Shown here: one piece after another, positions 25,084 through 35,274 of the stretch
Position numbering within the stretch: the first letter of the stretch is position 1
How the letters are laid out: the number at the start of each line of letters is the position of its first letter
DNA from: an uncultured Candidatus Melainabacteria bacterium
GTDB lineage: Bacteria; Cyanobacteriota; Vampirovibrionia; Gastranaerophilales; Gastranaerophilaceae
Length of the DNA: 64,000 nucleotides
NCBI GenBank assembly: GCA_949927415.1
Contig: CATLFB010000001.1
Coordinates: 62,001 to 126,000 of the forward strand
Direction of reading: 5' to 3'
Program-made: the position numbers and the translations under genes
Notes under the pieces: model-generated
Database searches by the model: none
Told to the model about the DNA's origin: nothing
Seen by the model: the letters and a program-made list of their open reading frames with translations, nothing else

Positions 25084-27929
25084 GATGCACCTGCACTAAT
25101 ATCAACCAGAAGCGGCACTTCAAACGGTTGTCCGAGTTCCATTGCCTCTAATACAAGAGTCTTAACCTGTTCCAACTCTGACTTTTTCACTTCCAGAACC
25201 AATTCATCGTGAACCTGTACAATCATTTTAGATTCAAGATTGTTATTTTTAAGTTTGTTATTCAAATCAATCATCGCAATTTTAATCAAATCAGCTGCCG
25301 TTCCCTGCATCGGATGGTTAATCGCAGCACGTTTAGCAAATTCTCGAACCTGATTGTTTGAACTTGCCATCTCGGTTTCAAGGTGGCGTTTGCGGCCGTA
25401 AATTGATTCAACATAGCCGTTTTTGTCGGCAATTTCAACAATTTTTTCCATGTATTTTTTGACACCGGGATAGGTTTTGAAGTATTTGTCAATAAAATCT
25501 TCTGCTTCTTCCCAGGTGATACCGAGCGCTTTTGCAAGCCCGTAGCGGCTTTGGCCGTAAATAATCCCGAAATTGACAGCTTTTGCTTTATAGCGCATTT
25601 CTTTAGTAACTTCTTCAACCGGCACATCAAAAACTTTTGATGCAGTAAGCGTGTGAACGTCAGTTCCTGTTTTGAATGCATTGATAAGCCTTTTGTCGCC
25701 GGAAATATGCGCCAGCAATCTAAGTTCAATTTGTGAATAATCCGCGGATAATATCATATAATTAGCTCTGTCGCGCGGCACAAAAGCATTTCGGATTTTG
25801 TTGCCTTCTTCTGTTCGGATTGGAATATTTTGCAGGTTCGGATTTGAAGAAGAAAGTCTTCCAGTTGCAGTAATTGTTTGGTTGTACGAGGTATGAATCC
25901 TACAATCTTTCGGATTAATCAGGCCCGGAAGGGCTTCGGTGTAGGTTGAGCGCAGTTTTGTATATTTACGATATTGCAGAATCAAGTCTGCGATTTCGTA
26001 TTCCTGAGCCAATTCTTCCAGAACTTCAGCGCTTGTCGAAAGTTTTTTGCCTTTTTTCTTCTTTTTAGTGCCAAGCTGAAGTTTTTCAAAAAGGATTTCG
26101 CCGACCTGACGCGGAGAATTCACATTAAAACCTTCACCAGCAAGCTGGTAGATTTTACGCTCTAACCTTCTGGCAACATTTTCCATTTGACCTGAAAGTT
26201 TATTCAAATATTCAACGTCAATCGAAACGCCTGTAAATTCCATATCCGCAAGCACCAAAGACAGCGGCAACTCAATAGTTGCAAGTAAATTCAGCTCTTT
26301 TTCGTCCAATTCTTTGCACCAGAACTGCGTTAAATCAACAATTGTCGCAACAACATCAACGGCATATCCTAAAACGCCTTCGCAGGTTGCGGCAAGAATT
26401 CCGATTCTTTTTTTACGGCTTGCCTCAAACGGCGCAAATTCGCACATGATGTGATTTATGCGCTCAATTGCCTGAACATCCAAATCATGGTTTCTGGCAG
26501 GTTCATTAACGTAACTTGCAAGCATTACATCGAAGGCAAGCCCGTTTAGCTGAATATCCAGCGCCCTGAAAACATTGTACTCTATTTTTGCATCATAGGT
26601 AATTTTTTTAATATTTTCATCTTCGATAATCGGTTTTATTGCCTCAAGAACTATCTCCGGCGCAAGCTGGTCTTCTGCGCCTACAGGCACATAAAAAGTT
26701 TTTGTTTTAGCATCCGGATTATCTTTGATTTCAAGTTTTTCGTGAAAGGCGATGTTTTCATTCACGGCAAACGCAAAGCCGCGGAGTTTAACTTCAACCG
26801 CACTTTGAACTTCTCCAATAGCTTTCAGCGCAAAAACGCCGCTATTTTTAAGGGTGTCGCATAAAAGTTTTAAGCTTTCTGAATCCTTAATTTCAGTTTT
26901 TTCATATTTCAATTCAAACTTATTCATCTCAGTTTGCACAGCTTCGCTGAAAAGAGCAAGCTGGCCGTTTGTCTGTGCGCCTTGAGGCTGAATAACAAAA
27001 GGCTGATCTGATGCTTGAGCACGAATCGTCTGGTCAAAAGATGTCAGAATAGAATTGATATTGCGCAAAAAGCTATAGAATTGCATTTTTGTCAAAAATT
27101 CGGTCACAGCCTTGACATCAGGCAGTTCGATATTGGTAAGAGAAAAATCGAAATCAATATCAACATCACGAATTATGGTTGCAAGGTACTGGCTCAATTT
27201 AGCAATTTCCACCCCGTTACAGATTTTATCTCTGAGAGCTTTTTCAGGGATATTTTCACAATCTGCAAGGATTGCTTCGAGATTTTTATATTTGTCGAGA
27301 AGTTTTTGTGCTGTTTTTTCGCCTATACCTTTAATTCCCGGAATGCAGTCTGAGGTATCGCCTCTGAGAGCCTTATAATCAATTACCTGATTCGGGTAAA
27401 CGCCAAGTTTTTCGTGAATTTTGGTCCAGTCATATTCCAAAAGTTCGCCTTTTGATGGGAGAATAACTTTAACACAGCCCTGTTCATCCACAAGTTGAAA
27501 AGCATCCTGATCGCCAGTGAGGATTAGAACTTTGTGCCCGAGTTCACAAGCTTTTTTAGAAATTGTACCGATAACATCGTCCGCTTCAAAGCCTTCTTTT
27601 GTATATATAGGGATGTTAAAAGCCCTCAAACCTTCATAGATAAGACCCATCTGAACTTTCATCGGATCCGGCATTGCTGCGCGGTTGGATTTATATTCCG
27701 GATATTTTTCAACACGAAAGGTCTGGTGGCTGACATCAAATGCAACAGCAATCGCATCGGGATTTAAGGTTTTATTTTTCAGCAAGTCGAAAATCGCCTT
27801 AAAAAAGCCGTAAACAGCCCAGCTTGGAGTACCTTCGGTCGTTTTCATATTGGTACGCTCAAGCGCATAATATTGTCTGAATGCAAGAGCATGACCATCA
27901 ATCAAAATTAATGTTTTTTCATTTCCCAT
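25071..27929 (-). CDS. polA: DNA polymerase I
   Basis: 952 aa: 5'-3' exonuclease (residues 1-290: TLILIDGHALAFRQYYAL, EADDVIGTISKKA, GDTSDCIPGIKGIGEKTAQ), an exonuclease-like domain (about 340-540), and polymerase domain (about 560-952: DYSQIELRLLAHISGD motif A, the O-helix KAVNFGIIYGQSRYGLA, QVHDELVLEV motif C). The 3'-5' exonuclease looks dead: the first strand that should carry DxE reads VFALKAIGE. No clear RBS precedes the ATG at 27929; TTGTCA with 17-nt spacing lies upstream, so it too may be leaderless. Confidence 0.96.
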   Translation of the reverse strand: MGNEKTLILIDGHALAFRQYYALERTNMKTTEGTPSWAVYGFFKAIFDLLKNKTLNPDAIAVAFDVSHQTFRVEKYPEYKSNRAAMPDPMKVQMGLIYEGLRAFNIPIYTKEGFEADDVIGTISKKACELGHKVLILTGDQDAFQLVDEQGCVKVILPSKGELLEYDWTKIHEKLGVYPNQVIDYKALRGDTSDCIPGIKGIGEKTAQKLLDKYKNLEAILADCENIPEKALRDKICNGVEIAKLSQYLATIIRDVDIDFDFSLTNIELPDVKAVTEFLTKMQFYSFLRNINSILTSFDQTIRAQASDQPFVIQPQGAQTNGQLALFSEAVQTEMNKFELKYEKTEIKDSESLKLLCDTLKNSGVFALKAIGEVQSAVEVKLRGFAFAVNENIAFHEKLEIKDNPDAKTKTFYVPVGAEDQLAPEIVLEAIKPIIEDENIKKITYDAKIEYNVFRALDIQLNGLAFDVMLASYVNEPARNHDLDVQAIERINHIMCEFAPFEASRKKRIGILAATCEGVLGYAVDVVATIVDLTQFWCKELDEKELNLLATIELPLSLVLADMEFTGVSIDVEYLNKLSGQMENVARRLERKIYQLAGEGFNVNSPRQVGEILFEKLQLGTKKKKKGKKLSTSAEVLEELAQEYEIADLILQYRKYTKLRSTYTEALPGLINPKDCRIHTSYNQTITATGRLSSSNPNLQNIPIRTEEGNKIRNAFVPRDRANYMILSADYSQIELRLLAHISGDKRLINAFKTGTDVHTLTASKVFDVPVEEVTKEMRYKAKAVNFGIIYGQSRYGLAKALGITWEEAEDFIDKYFKTYPGVKKYMEKIVEIADKNGYVESIYGRKRHLETEMASSNNQVREFAKRAAINHPMQGTAADLIKIAMIDLNNKLKNNNLESKMIVQVHDELVLEVKKSELEQVKTLVLEAMELGQPFEVPLLVDISAGASWKE

Positions 27930-27998
27930 ATAAACATTTTTTCACAAATATAAACATTTGACAAATATGTTAAGCAATTATAAAAAATTCACAGCATT

Positions 27999-28024
27999 AA
28001 AAAAGGCGGATTTGAATCCGCCCT
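27999..28024 (-). terminator. Terminator of the tig-clpP-clpX unit
   Basis: GGCGGATT (28005-28012) / AATCCGCC (28015-28022); on the minus strand it is followed by a T run, just after the clpX stop. Confidence 0.9.
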
Positions 28025-28031
28025 TAAAGTT

Positions 28032-29339
28032 TTAAGCTATGATTTCTTTATCGCTCTCACCGTTTTTTGTCGGGAGTTTTATCAACTCAGCTTTATTGCG
28101 GTTTCTGACCATATCAGCGGTGATTACGAACTTGTCTATATTAGCCTTTGTCGGAACATCGTACATAACATCCAACATCAATTCTTCAACAATTGAACGA
28201 AGTGCTCTCGCTCCGGTTTTGCGTTTCATTGCTTCCTGAGCAATCAAATCAACTGCTTCAGGTTCAAATTCCAACTCAACGCCATCCATTTCCATCAGAC
28301 ACTTGTACTGTTTAAGAACCGCGTTTTTAGGCTCTGTCAATATGTTTTTCAAAGCTTTTTCATTCAACTGATCAAGAACCGCATAGATAGGAACACGGCC
28401 AATAAATTCAGGTATAAGTCCGAATTTTACCAAATCATCAGGCTGGAGTTTTTTAAGAAGTTTGACAGCATTTGCATCTTTTTCAGCCTGAGAAACAGGA
28501 GCTTTTGCGCCGAACCCGACAGATGAGCCGTCATTTGTGCGTCTTTCGATTAATTTTTCAAGTCCGACAAACGCGCCGCCAACAATAAAGAGAATATTGC
28601 TTGTATCAATCTCAATAAATTCCTGATGGGGATGTTTACGTCCACCCTGCGGCGGCACATGGGCAACTGTTCCTTCAATCATTTTCAGCAATGCCTGCTG
28701 AACGCCTTCACCTGAAACATCACGTGTAATTGATGTGTTTTCTGATTTTCTGGAAATTTTATCAATTTCATCAATATAGATAATACCTTTTTCCGCTTTT
28801 GAACTGTCAAAATCAGCGTTTTGATAAAGACGGAGAAGAATATTTTCAACATCATCACCGACATAACCGGCTTCTGTCAGAGTAGTTGCATCTGCGACCG
28901 CAAACGGCACATCAAGCATTTTTGCAAGAGTTTGTGCAAGCAAAGTTTTTCCGCTGCCGGTCGGACCGACCAGAAGAATGTTTGATTTTTGGATTTCAAC
29001 ATTTTCTTTTAAGTTTACGGTTTTGTTATGCTTCAAGCGTTTGTAGTGGTTATAAACCGCAACAGCAAGAACTTTTTTAGCATCATCCTGACCGATTATA
29101 TACTGGTCAAGATATTCTTTTATTTCATGCGGTTTCGGAATCGGTTTTTCTTCTTTTAAATCGGTTTCGGCTTCGCTTTTTTCTTTGCCCTCAAAGAATT
29201 CTTCATCCAGAATCTCATTACAAAGTTCTACGCATTCATCGCAGATATAAACTTCCGGACCTGCGATTAATTTCTTAACCTGATCCTGAGATTTTCCGCA
29301 AAATGAACATTTTAATCTGCTGTCATCGTGTTTAGGCAT
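28032..29339 (-). CDS. clpX: ClpX, ATPase subunit of ClpXP protease
   Basis: 435 aa: N-terminal C4 zinc-binding domain ([11 protein letters not shown]...[10 protein letters not shown]) and AAA+ module with Walker [13 protein letters not shown], Walker [12 protein letters not shown], sensor region and the pore loops GYVGDD and [17 protein letters not shown], the loop docking ClpP, is represented by [10 protein letters not shown]-adjacent sequence rather than a separate obvious motif. It unfolds substrates for ClpP, whose gene is 13 nt upstream. Confidence 0.97.
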   Translation of the reverse strand: MPKHDDSRLKCSFCGKSQDQVKKLIAGPEVYICDECVELCNEILDEEFFEGKEKSEAETDLKEEKPIPKPHEIKEYLDQYIIGQDDAKKVLAVAVYNHYKRLKHNKTVNLKENVEIQKSNILLVGPTGSGKTLLAQTLAKMLDVPFAVADATTLTEAGYVGDDVENILLRLYQNADFDSSKAEKGIIYIDEIDKISRKSENTSITRDVSGEGVQQALLKMIEGTVAHVPPQGGRKHPHQEFIEIDTSNILFIVGGAFVGLEKLIERRTNDGSSVGFGAKAPVSQAEKDANAVKLLKKLQPDDLVKFGLIPEFIGRVPIYAVLDQLNEKALKNILTEPKNAVLKQYKCLMEMDGVELEFEPEAVDLIAQEAMKRKTGARALRSIVEELMLDVMYDVPTKANIDKFVITADMVRNRNKAELIKLPTKNGESDKEIIA

Positions 29340-29352
29340 TTTTTCTCCTTTA

Positions 29353-29946
29353 TTAGCCCTTAACTACGTCACGTGTAATAACTTTATCAATCATGCCGTA
29401 TTCCAAAGCTTCGGCAGGTGTCATGATATAGTCTCTGTCTGTGTCTTTTTCGATTTTCTTCAAAGACTGGCCTGTATTGTTTGAAAGGATTTCATTCAAG
29501 GTCTTTTTGATTCTGATAATTTCAGCAGCCTGAATTTCGATATCGGTTGCCTGACCCTGAGCGCCGCCAAGAGGCTGGTGGATAAGAACTCTTGAGTGCG
29601 GAAGCGCCATTCTTTTGCCTTTTGTACCGGCAGCAAGAAGGAATGCGCCCATAGATGCAGCCTGACCCAGACATATTGTTGAAACATCAGATCTGATGTG
29701 CTGCATTGTATCATAAATCGCTAAGCCTGCCGTAACGCTTCCGCCAGGGCTGTTAATGTAGAGCATAATATCTTTTTCAGGATTTTCGCTGTCCAATAAC
29801 AACAATTGCGCAACTATCAAGTTTGCAACCATATCATCAATCGGGGTTCCCAAAAAGATGATTCGCTCTCTCAACAATCTTGAAAAGATGTCGAATGAAC
29901 GTTCGCCGCGGCTTGATTGTTCAATTACTACAGGTACAAAGCTCAT
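29353..29946 (-). CDS. clpP: ClpP protease subunit
   Basis: 197 aa serine protease. Catalytic serine in [14 protein letters not shown], histidine in [12 protein letters not shown], aspartate in [17 protein letters not shown]. Normal length. It lies between tig and clpX in the conserved tig-clpP-clpX order, so chaperone and protease subunits are made together. Confidence 0.97.
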   Translation of the reverse strand: MSFVPVVIEQSSRGERSFDIFSRLLRERIIFLGTPIDDMVANLIVAQLLLLDSENPEKDIMLYINSPGGSVTAGLAIYDTMQHIRSDVSTICLGQAASMGAFLLAAGTKGKRMALPHSRVLIHQPLGGAQGQATDIEIQAAEIIRIKKTLNEILSNNTGQSLKKIEKDTDRDYIMTPAEALEYGMIDKVITRDVVKG

Positions 29947-29999
29947 GTTTAGTTTTCCTTTCTTATTTTCATTATAGTATTTTTATATTTTATTTCCAA

Positions 30000-31304
30000 T
30001 TATTTTTTAGCAGGAACCAATTCTACAGAATTTTTTTCCATAAGGAAATCTCTGACTTTATCGTTCAGCGCCTGCTGGGAAAGTGAAGCCAGAACTTCCG
30101 GATTTTTGCCTAATTGTTTCATCAAATCAGTTTGGTTCATGCCGTAAGCCGCACCAAGCTGAGCGAATTTTTTCTGCAAATCCTGAGGATCAAGCTTGAT
30201 ATTTTCAGCTTTTGCGATTTGGTCAATAACAAGAGAGTTTTTGATTCTTGTTTTAGCGTCTTCCTTAATTGATTCGGAAAGACTTTCGGCACCCTGAGTC
30301 TGTTCTAAAGATTCCCAGTTCAAACCTTGAGCCTGAAGTCTTTGTTTGTAATCATTTGTCAAAGATTCAGCTTCTCTGTCAATCATTGCCTGGGGAATTT
30401 CAACTGATGCTGCGTCAATAACTTTTGCAAAAACTGCATTTTCAGAATTTTGTCTGTTTGTATTTTCTTTTTGAGTATCCAAATATTTTTGGATGTCAGC
30501 TTTCAATTCATCAACAGTTTTGAAAGGTCCTACTTTTTGCGCAAAATCATCGTTCAATTCAGGAACTTTTCTTTCTTTAATTTCATTCAATTTAATTTTG
30601 AAAACTGCCGGCTGGCCTTTCAATTTTTCGTCATGATATTCTGCCGGGAAAGTTACGTTGATATCAAATTCATCACCGATATTTTTGCCGACAATCTGTT
30701 CCGCAAATCCCGGAATGAAGTTTGAATTACCCAAATCGAGCGGGTAATTTTTAGCTTCGCCGCCAACGATTTTTTCACCGTTTACATATCCGTCAAAGTC
30801 AATAACCGCAATATCAGTATCTTTAGTTGCTCTATCTACAACAAGTTCCTGTGTTGCATACTGATTCAAAACATTATTCAAAGCTTTTTCAAAAGCATCT
30901 TCAGCAACTTCAGCACTTTCAACTTCGACTTTTAAATCTTTGTAAGCACCAAGCACAACTTCAGGACGAGTTTCAACCTTAACTTCAGCCGTCAAATCCT
31001 GCCCTACTGTAAAATCGAATTTTGTAATGTAGGGTTGTGTGATAACATCAAGATTGTTTTCTTTAACCGCTTCCGCAATTGCTCTTGGCATAAGAGATTC
31101 GATTGCTTCCTGTTTAATTCTTTCAGTACCGACATGTCTTTCAACAACAGCACGCGGAGCTTTGCCTCTTCTGAATCCGTCAACGTTAACATATTGAGCG
31201 ATTCTTTTAACAGCTTCGTCATAAGCTTTTGCGGCATCTTTTGCCGGAATTGTAATATCTATTTTGTAAATGTTGTCATTCTCTTTTTCTACTGCAAATT
31301 TCAT
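30000..31304 (-). CDS. tig: Trigger factor
   Basis: 434 aa ribosome-associated chaperone and peptidyl-prolyl isomerase. The ribosome-binding signature appears as VDGFRRGKAPRAVVERHVG near residue 38-56; a FKBP-type domain (about 160-245) contains DTDIAVIDFDGYVNGEKI and FAEQIVGKNIGDEFDINVTFP; a helical C-terminal domain completes it. AAGGGA precedes the ATG. It heads the tig-clpP-clpX cluster. Confidence 0.96.
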   Translation of the reverse strand: MKFAVEKENDNIYKIDITIPAKDAAKAYDEAVKRIAQYVNVDGFRRGKAPRAVVERHVGTERIKQEAIESLMPRAIAEAVKENNLDVITQPYITKFDFTVGQDLTAEVKVETRPEVVLGAYKDLKVEVESAEVAEDAFEKALNNVLNQYATQELVVDRATKDTDIAVIDFDGYVNGEKIVGGEAKNYPLDLGNSNFIPGFAEQIVGKNIGDEFDINVTFPAEYHDEKLKGQPAVFKIKLNEIKERKVPELNDDFAQKVGPFKTVDELKADIQKYLDTQKENTNRQNSENAVFAKVIDAASVEIPQAMIDREAESLTNDYKQRLQAQGLNWESLEQTQGAESLSESIKEDAKTRIKNSLVIDQIAKAENIKLDPQDLQKKFAQLGAAYGMNQTDLMKQLGKNPEVLASLSQQALNDKVRDFLMEKNSVELVPAKK

Positions 31305-31446
31305 AAAATTTTCCCTTTTACTATTTTAATAATGTATCTCTTTTCAAATTATATCCCAAAAAAGTTTTTGCGCAAGTCCACCGGATACAGTAAAATTTCG
31401 AACGGGAAGCTTGCCAAAATATAATTTGTGTGATAATTTTAACTGT

Positions 31447-32151
31447 ATGGTTAGATTAATGAATAAGCATACTGTAAAGTATTTTGCAGGCGCTTTGAAC
31501 GGGATATTAAAGACACAGGAAATTTTCACACAACTCAAAAGTTTCGGACATCCGAATGTCGGCTCATGCATTTATGCAATGTGGCACGGCAATCAATTTT
31601 GCGTTTACGGAATTCCCGAAAGATACAAGGTTAACATTCTTGTAAGCAATTCGCTTGACGGGGATATTATAACAACCTGCCTTTTGAATCTCGGCTTAAA
31701 GGCAATCAGGGGTTCTACAGGCAAAAAAGGCTCGGTTGGCGGAACCATGCAGATTTTGGATGCGCTAAAAAATGGCGAATCTGTTGCAATTATGGTTGAC
31801 GGACCAAGAGGACCTTTGAAAAAAGTTAAAGGCGGGATTATAAAAATTGCACAGATGGCAAATGTTCCGATTGTACCTGTTCACTGGTATTCTCCGCAAT
31901 ATAATTTTATAAAGCTTCCAAGCTGGGATAAATTGACTTCTCCCGTAGGATTCACAAGAATAATAAACATTTACGGAGACCCGATTTACATCCCGCAAAA
32001 TACAACGGCCGATGATGAAAAGATTTATCAGGAACAAATCAGGCAGTCATTATTGGATTTGGAGAAAAACGCTCCGCAAATTTTCGAAGAGGTTAAAGGT
32101 GAAATCCCATGGAAACTAAATCTGGACTTAAATTATCCGCGCTTCAAATGA
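31447..32151 (+). CDS. Lysophospholipid acyltransferase family protein (DUF374)
   Basis: 234 aa. It has the acyltransferase-like MWHGNQFCVYG, LVSNSLDGDIITTCL, AIRGSTGKKGSVGG, and the conserved VAIMVDGPRGPLKKVKGGIIKIAQ of the DUF374 group, which includes Kdo2-lipid A/lysophospholipid acyltransferase relatives acting at the inner membrane. No RBS is visible; TGT-GATAAT lies 9 nt before this ATG (a second ATG is at 31459), suggesting a very short leader. The last 43 nt overlap the nitrilase gene. Confidence 0.85.
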   Translation: MVRLMNKHTVKYFAGALNGILKTQEIFTQLKSFGHPNVGSCIYAMWHGNQFCVYGIPERYKVNILVSNSLDGDIITTCLLNLGLKAIRGSTGKKGSVGGTMQILDALKNGESVAIMVDGPRGPLKKVKGGIIKIAQMANVPIVPVHWYSPQYNFIKLPSWDKLTSPVGFTRIINIYGDPIYIPQNTTADDEKIYQEQIRQSLLDLEKNAPQIFEEVKGEIPWKLNLDLNYPRFK

Positions 32152-33002
32152 ATTCCGTGACAGGAAACAAACAGGCAAATCTTGAAAAGGTTTACACGCT
32201 CGTCAGTCAAAATCTTGAGGCAGGAACCGATATTTTGATTCTTCCCGAAGTTTGGACTGTCGGATGGGATTGCGAAGAATTTGCCAAAAGTGCCGAGAAC
32301 ATAAATAACAGCGGTGTTATAAAATTTTTATCCAAACTCGCAAAAAAATACCACATGTATATTATCGGCGGGAGTTTTATAAGACAGGCTGATGACGGCA
32401 GACTGTATAACAGCTGTCCGGTGTTCAACCGCGAAGGCGATTTGATTGCGTTATATGACAAAAACCATCTTTATTCATATTGCGGATGCAATGAGGGAAC
32501 TTACATAACCCCGGGCGACAGGGGCGTAATTGTCGATATTGACGGGATTAAGACCGGACTTACAATTTGCTATGATATAAGATTTCCGGAAATCTTCAGA
32601 GAATACCGCAAAAAAGATGTAAAGCTTCTGATTAATGCTGCAGCATGGGGAGCGGCAAAACCGATTCCATGGGAAGTTTTGACAAAAGCCCGCGCAATAG
32701 AAAATCAGGCGTTTATGGTTGCGCTCACACAGTGCGGCCCGATTGATTTAGCAAATTGGAACATCGGGCATTCAAGAATTATCAATTATCTTGGAGAAAC
32801 CATCGCTGAAATTAAAAACCAGAAAGAAGGGCTGATGAACTGCAGAATTTCTTTTGAAGAAATGGAAAACTACAGAAAACAATGCCCGATTCTAAACGAC
32901 ATAAAGGAAAAATACGAGGTAAAAACTTATGAAAAAACTGTTAATAACACTGCTTGTTCTAACGGGTGTGACGGCTCTTGCGGCACAAGCCAAAACTCCT
33001 GA
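32109..33002 (+). CDS. Carbon-nitrogen hydrolase (nitrilase superfamily, omega-amidase-like)
   Basis: 297 aa with the Glu-Lys-Cys triad: ILPEVWTVGWD, YDKNHLYSY, LTICYDIRFPEIFR. The pattern best fits the omega-amidase/NIT2 branch, but the amide substrate is not known. The start overlaps the acyltransferase by 43 nt; AAAGGTG lies 8 nt upstream and KLSALQMNSVTGNKQANLEK is the normal family opening. The last 26 residues (KTYEKTVNNTACSNGCDGSC...) are encoded inside dacB in another frame and are not part of the usual fold. Confidence 0.88.
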   Translation: METKSGLKLSALQMNSVTGNKQANLEKVYTLVSQNLEAGTDILILPEVWTVGWDCEEFAKSAENINNSGVIKFLSKLAKKYHMYIIGGSFIRQADDGRLYNSCPVFNREGDLIALYDKNHLYSYCGCNEGTYITPGDRGVIVDIDGIKTGLTICYDIRFPEIFREYRKKDVKLLINAAAWGAAKPIPWEVLTKARAIENQAFMVALTQCGPIDLANWNIGHSRIINYLGETIAEIKNQKEGLMNCRISFEEMENYRKQCPILNDIKEKYEVKTYEKTVNNTACSNGCDGSCGTSQNS

Positions 33003-34284
33003 TATTAACAGTGCATTATCAGGCATCGGAATAAATAAAAATGCCATTGCAATTTCCGTTAAGAATACATCCGGCGGAAAGGTGTTATTTTCACACAACC
33101 AAAACCTTCCTATAAATCCCGCATCCACGCAGAAAGTTATCACTGCAACGGTTGCTCTTGATACTTTAGGGAAAGATTTTGAATTTGTAACCACGCTTTA
33201 TAAAACAACAAACAACGAACTTCAATTAAAACTCAGCGCTGATCCGGGTTTTACAAAAGGCAACTTATCAGACTTGATGAAAACCGCTAAAGAAAAGAAT
33301 ATTATTGAGCCGAAAGCCTTTTACATAGATGATTATGTTATGGACAGCGTTGAATGGGGCGAAGGCTGGCAGTGGGATGATGATTTGAATCCTTTGATGC
33401 CGAAATTCAGCTCTTACAATATTGACAGAAACCTTTTGACAGCAGTGATTGACCCGAGTTCAAAAGGGGCTCCCGCTAATATCAAATTGACAACATTTTA
33501 TCCGGTTACATTTATGAATATGGTGACAAGCGGAAACGAAAACAGCATTGAACTTTCACGCAGCAACCATATTTCGCCCGACATAATCAACGTGAGCGGA
33601 ACAATTAAAGAAAGAGCCTCTTATATAATCCCCGTGAATTCTCCAAAACGTTATTTCTTTATAAAACTGGACGAAGCAATCCGTTCTGCCAAAATCGAGT
33701 ATTACGGTCAATTCATTCAGCGGAAAACTCCGTCAGCGAATATTTATCTTGTTGATGAGATCAAACATCCGATTTCCGGAACCCTCAAAGACATTTTCAA
33801 AAACAGCAATAACATGGCGGCTGAAACTCTTTTTAAAGTTGCAGGCGGAAAGTATGTGAATAACACGGGCGCGTTGAAAAATTCGCTGAAAATGTTTGAT
33901 GAATACTGCAAGAAAAACGGTTTAAAAAGAGATGATATAAAAATCGTTGACGGCAGCGGTGTTTCAAAAAACAATCTTATGACAGCAGATTTTATGACCG
34001 ACTTTCTTGTTTTGCAGACAAAAAAAGAAGGATTTGATGATTACATAAAACTTTTCCCGACGGCAGGAGAAGGCACTCTGCAAAACAGAATGCTTTATTT
34101 TAAAGATATTATCCGCGTAAAAACCGGAACTTTAAGTGATGTAAGTTCAATCTGCGGCTATATTAAAACCAGAAACGGAAACCTCGTGGCATTTGACATC
34201 ATGATTAACGATGCAAAATCCGCTCCATCTGAGAAAAAAGCCGCAGAAGAACAAATAATCAGAGCAATTTATAACAAATATTGA
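32929..34284 (+). CDS. dacB: D-alanyl-D-alanine carboxypeptidase/endopeptidase (PBP4, S13 family)
   Basis: 451 aa, periplasmic. A signal peptide (MKKLLITLLVLTGVTALAAQA) precedes the penicillin-binding fold: SxxK in NPASTQKVITA, SxN in FKNSNNMAAETL, KTG in RVKTGTLSDVSS. PBP4 proteins trim and cleave peptidoglycan cross-links. GAGG lies 9 nt before the ATG. The gene starts 74 nt before the nitrilase stop, and its stop abuts the stop of the convergent neighbour with no gap. Confidence 0.93.
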   Translation: MKKLLITLLVLTGVTALAAQAKTPDINSALSGIGINKNAIAISVKNTSGGKVLFSHNQNLPINPASTQKVITATVALDTLGKDFEFVTTLYKTTNNELQLKLSADPGFTKGNLSDLMKTAKEKNIIEPKAFYIDDYVMDSVEWGEGWQWDDDLNPLMPKFSSYNIDRNLLTAVIDPSSKGAPANIKLTTFYPVTFMNMVTSGNENSIELSRSNHISPDIINVSGTIKERASYIIPVNSPKRYFFIKLDEAIRSAKIEYYGQFIQRKTPSANIYLVDEIKHPISGTLKDIFKNSNNMAAETLFKVAGGKYVNNTGALKNSLKMFDEYCKKNGLKRDDIKIVDGSGVSKNNLMTADFMTDFLVLQTKKEGFDDYIKLFPTAGEGTLQNRMLYFKDIIRVKTGTLSDVSSICGYIKTRNGNLVAFDIMINDAKSAPSEKKAAEEQIIRAIYNKY

Positions 34285-35115
34285 TTATGAATGCTTTTGA
34301 TAAGAATAAGCATACACGCCTGCAATTAAGCCTGTGATTCCGGCGAGAATTCCGCCAAAAATTGCTGAAGTTGTGCGCGCTTTCGGAATGTATTTTTTGA
34401 TTGCGGTGTAATCCTTATTCAATTTTTTATCTTTTGAAAGCGTTGCAAGTTTTTCATACATGACATTTGCTCTTTCCGAAAGCGCATGTTTCACTTTATC
34501 CCACTGCGCATTGATTGAGCGGCCTTTGTCAGGAAGTTTTCGAATAGCGTTTTCTCTTGCAATACGCAATGACGCCACCGAATCACGATAAAGCTTTGCC
34601 GGAGCTTCCAGTGCAATCTGCGCCCTTGCAAAATCATTTGCGGCAGCCTTCATTTCAGCATTAAGATGTGCGTTTTTTGGATTTTTGAGCGCATTCGCCT
34701 GCGCTGCACGGAGTTTCGTTCTCAAATCAATGTACTTTTCTTTTTGCAAAGCCTCAAGATACGCTTCTTTACTCTGAGTGACTGCTTTCACAAACTTGTC
34801 TTCTACCTCAACGCTTTTCACCATCTCATGCCAGAGTTTTGCATTCGGAACAACTTCATCTTTCAGAATTTTAGAACCAGCTCCGGCGTATACTCTTGAA
34901 GCATCGTGGATATTCGCAACCGAAACTTTTTCCAACACCGATGCTGTCTTCATTTTTTCAGGCGAAAAATTTCTTTCAAAAGATTTGGTATTCTGCATCA
35001 AAAGCCTTTCAAGCGAATACTTTCTCGGTGCAAAAACATACCCGGCACCAATTCCCAAAACAGCAGACCCGACACCTGCCGACGACGGAGAGACAATAAA
35101 AGAATCAACACTCAT
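34285..35115 (-). CDS. Hypothetical membrane protein with helical central region
   Basis: 276 aa: an N-terminal Gly/Ala-rich hydrophobic stretch (SAGVGSAVLGIGAGYVF), a long charged alpha-helical middle (residues about 60-240) and a C-terminal transmembrane helix (AIFGGILAGITGLIAGVYAY). No known family is recognised. It is monocistronic and convergent with dacB with zero bases between the stop codons, so no room is left for an intergenic terminator. Confidence 0.75.
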   Translation of the reverse strand: MSVDSFIVSPSSAGVGSAVLGIGAGYVFAPRKYSLERLLMQNTKSFERNFSPEKMKTASVLEKVSVANIHDASRVYAGAGSKILKDEVVPNAKLWHEMVKSVEVEDKFVKAVTQSKEAYLEALQKEKYIDLRTKLRAAQANALKNPKNAHLNAEMKAAANDFARAQIALEAPAKLYRDSVASLRIARENAIRKLPDKGRSINAQWDKVKHALSERANVMYEKLATLSKDKKLNKDYTAIKKYIPKARTTSAIFGGILAGITGLIAGVYAYSYQKHS

Positions 35116-35274
35116 AAAGACACTCCTTTACCTCGTTATAACACTAAAAAACCTCTGATATATTATTACTCATAACGGGAATTTTTGTGGGTTTTAACAG
35201 TAAAATTTTACAACTCGTAACAATTGGGAAACAACAATAAGTTATGGTATATTAAAGATAATGAGAGGAATTTT

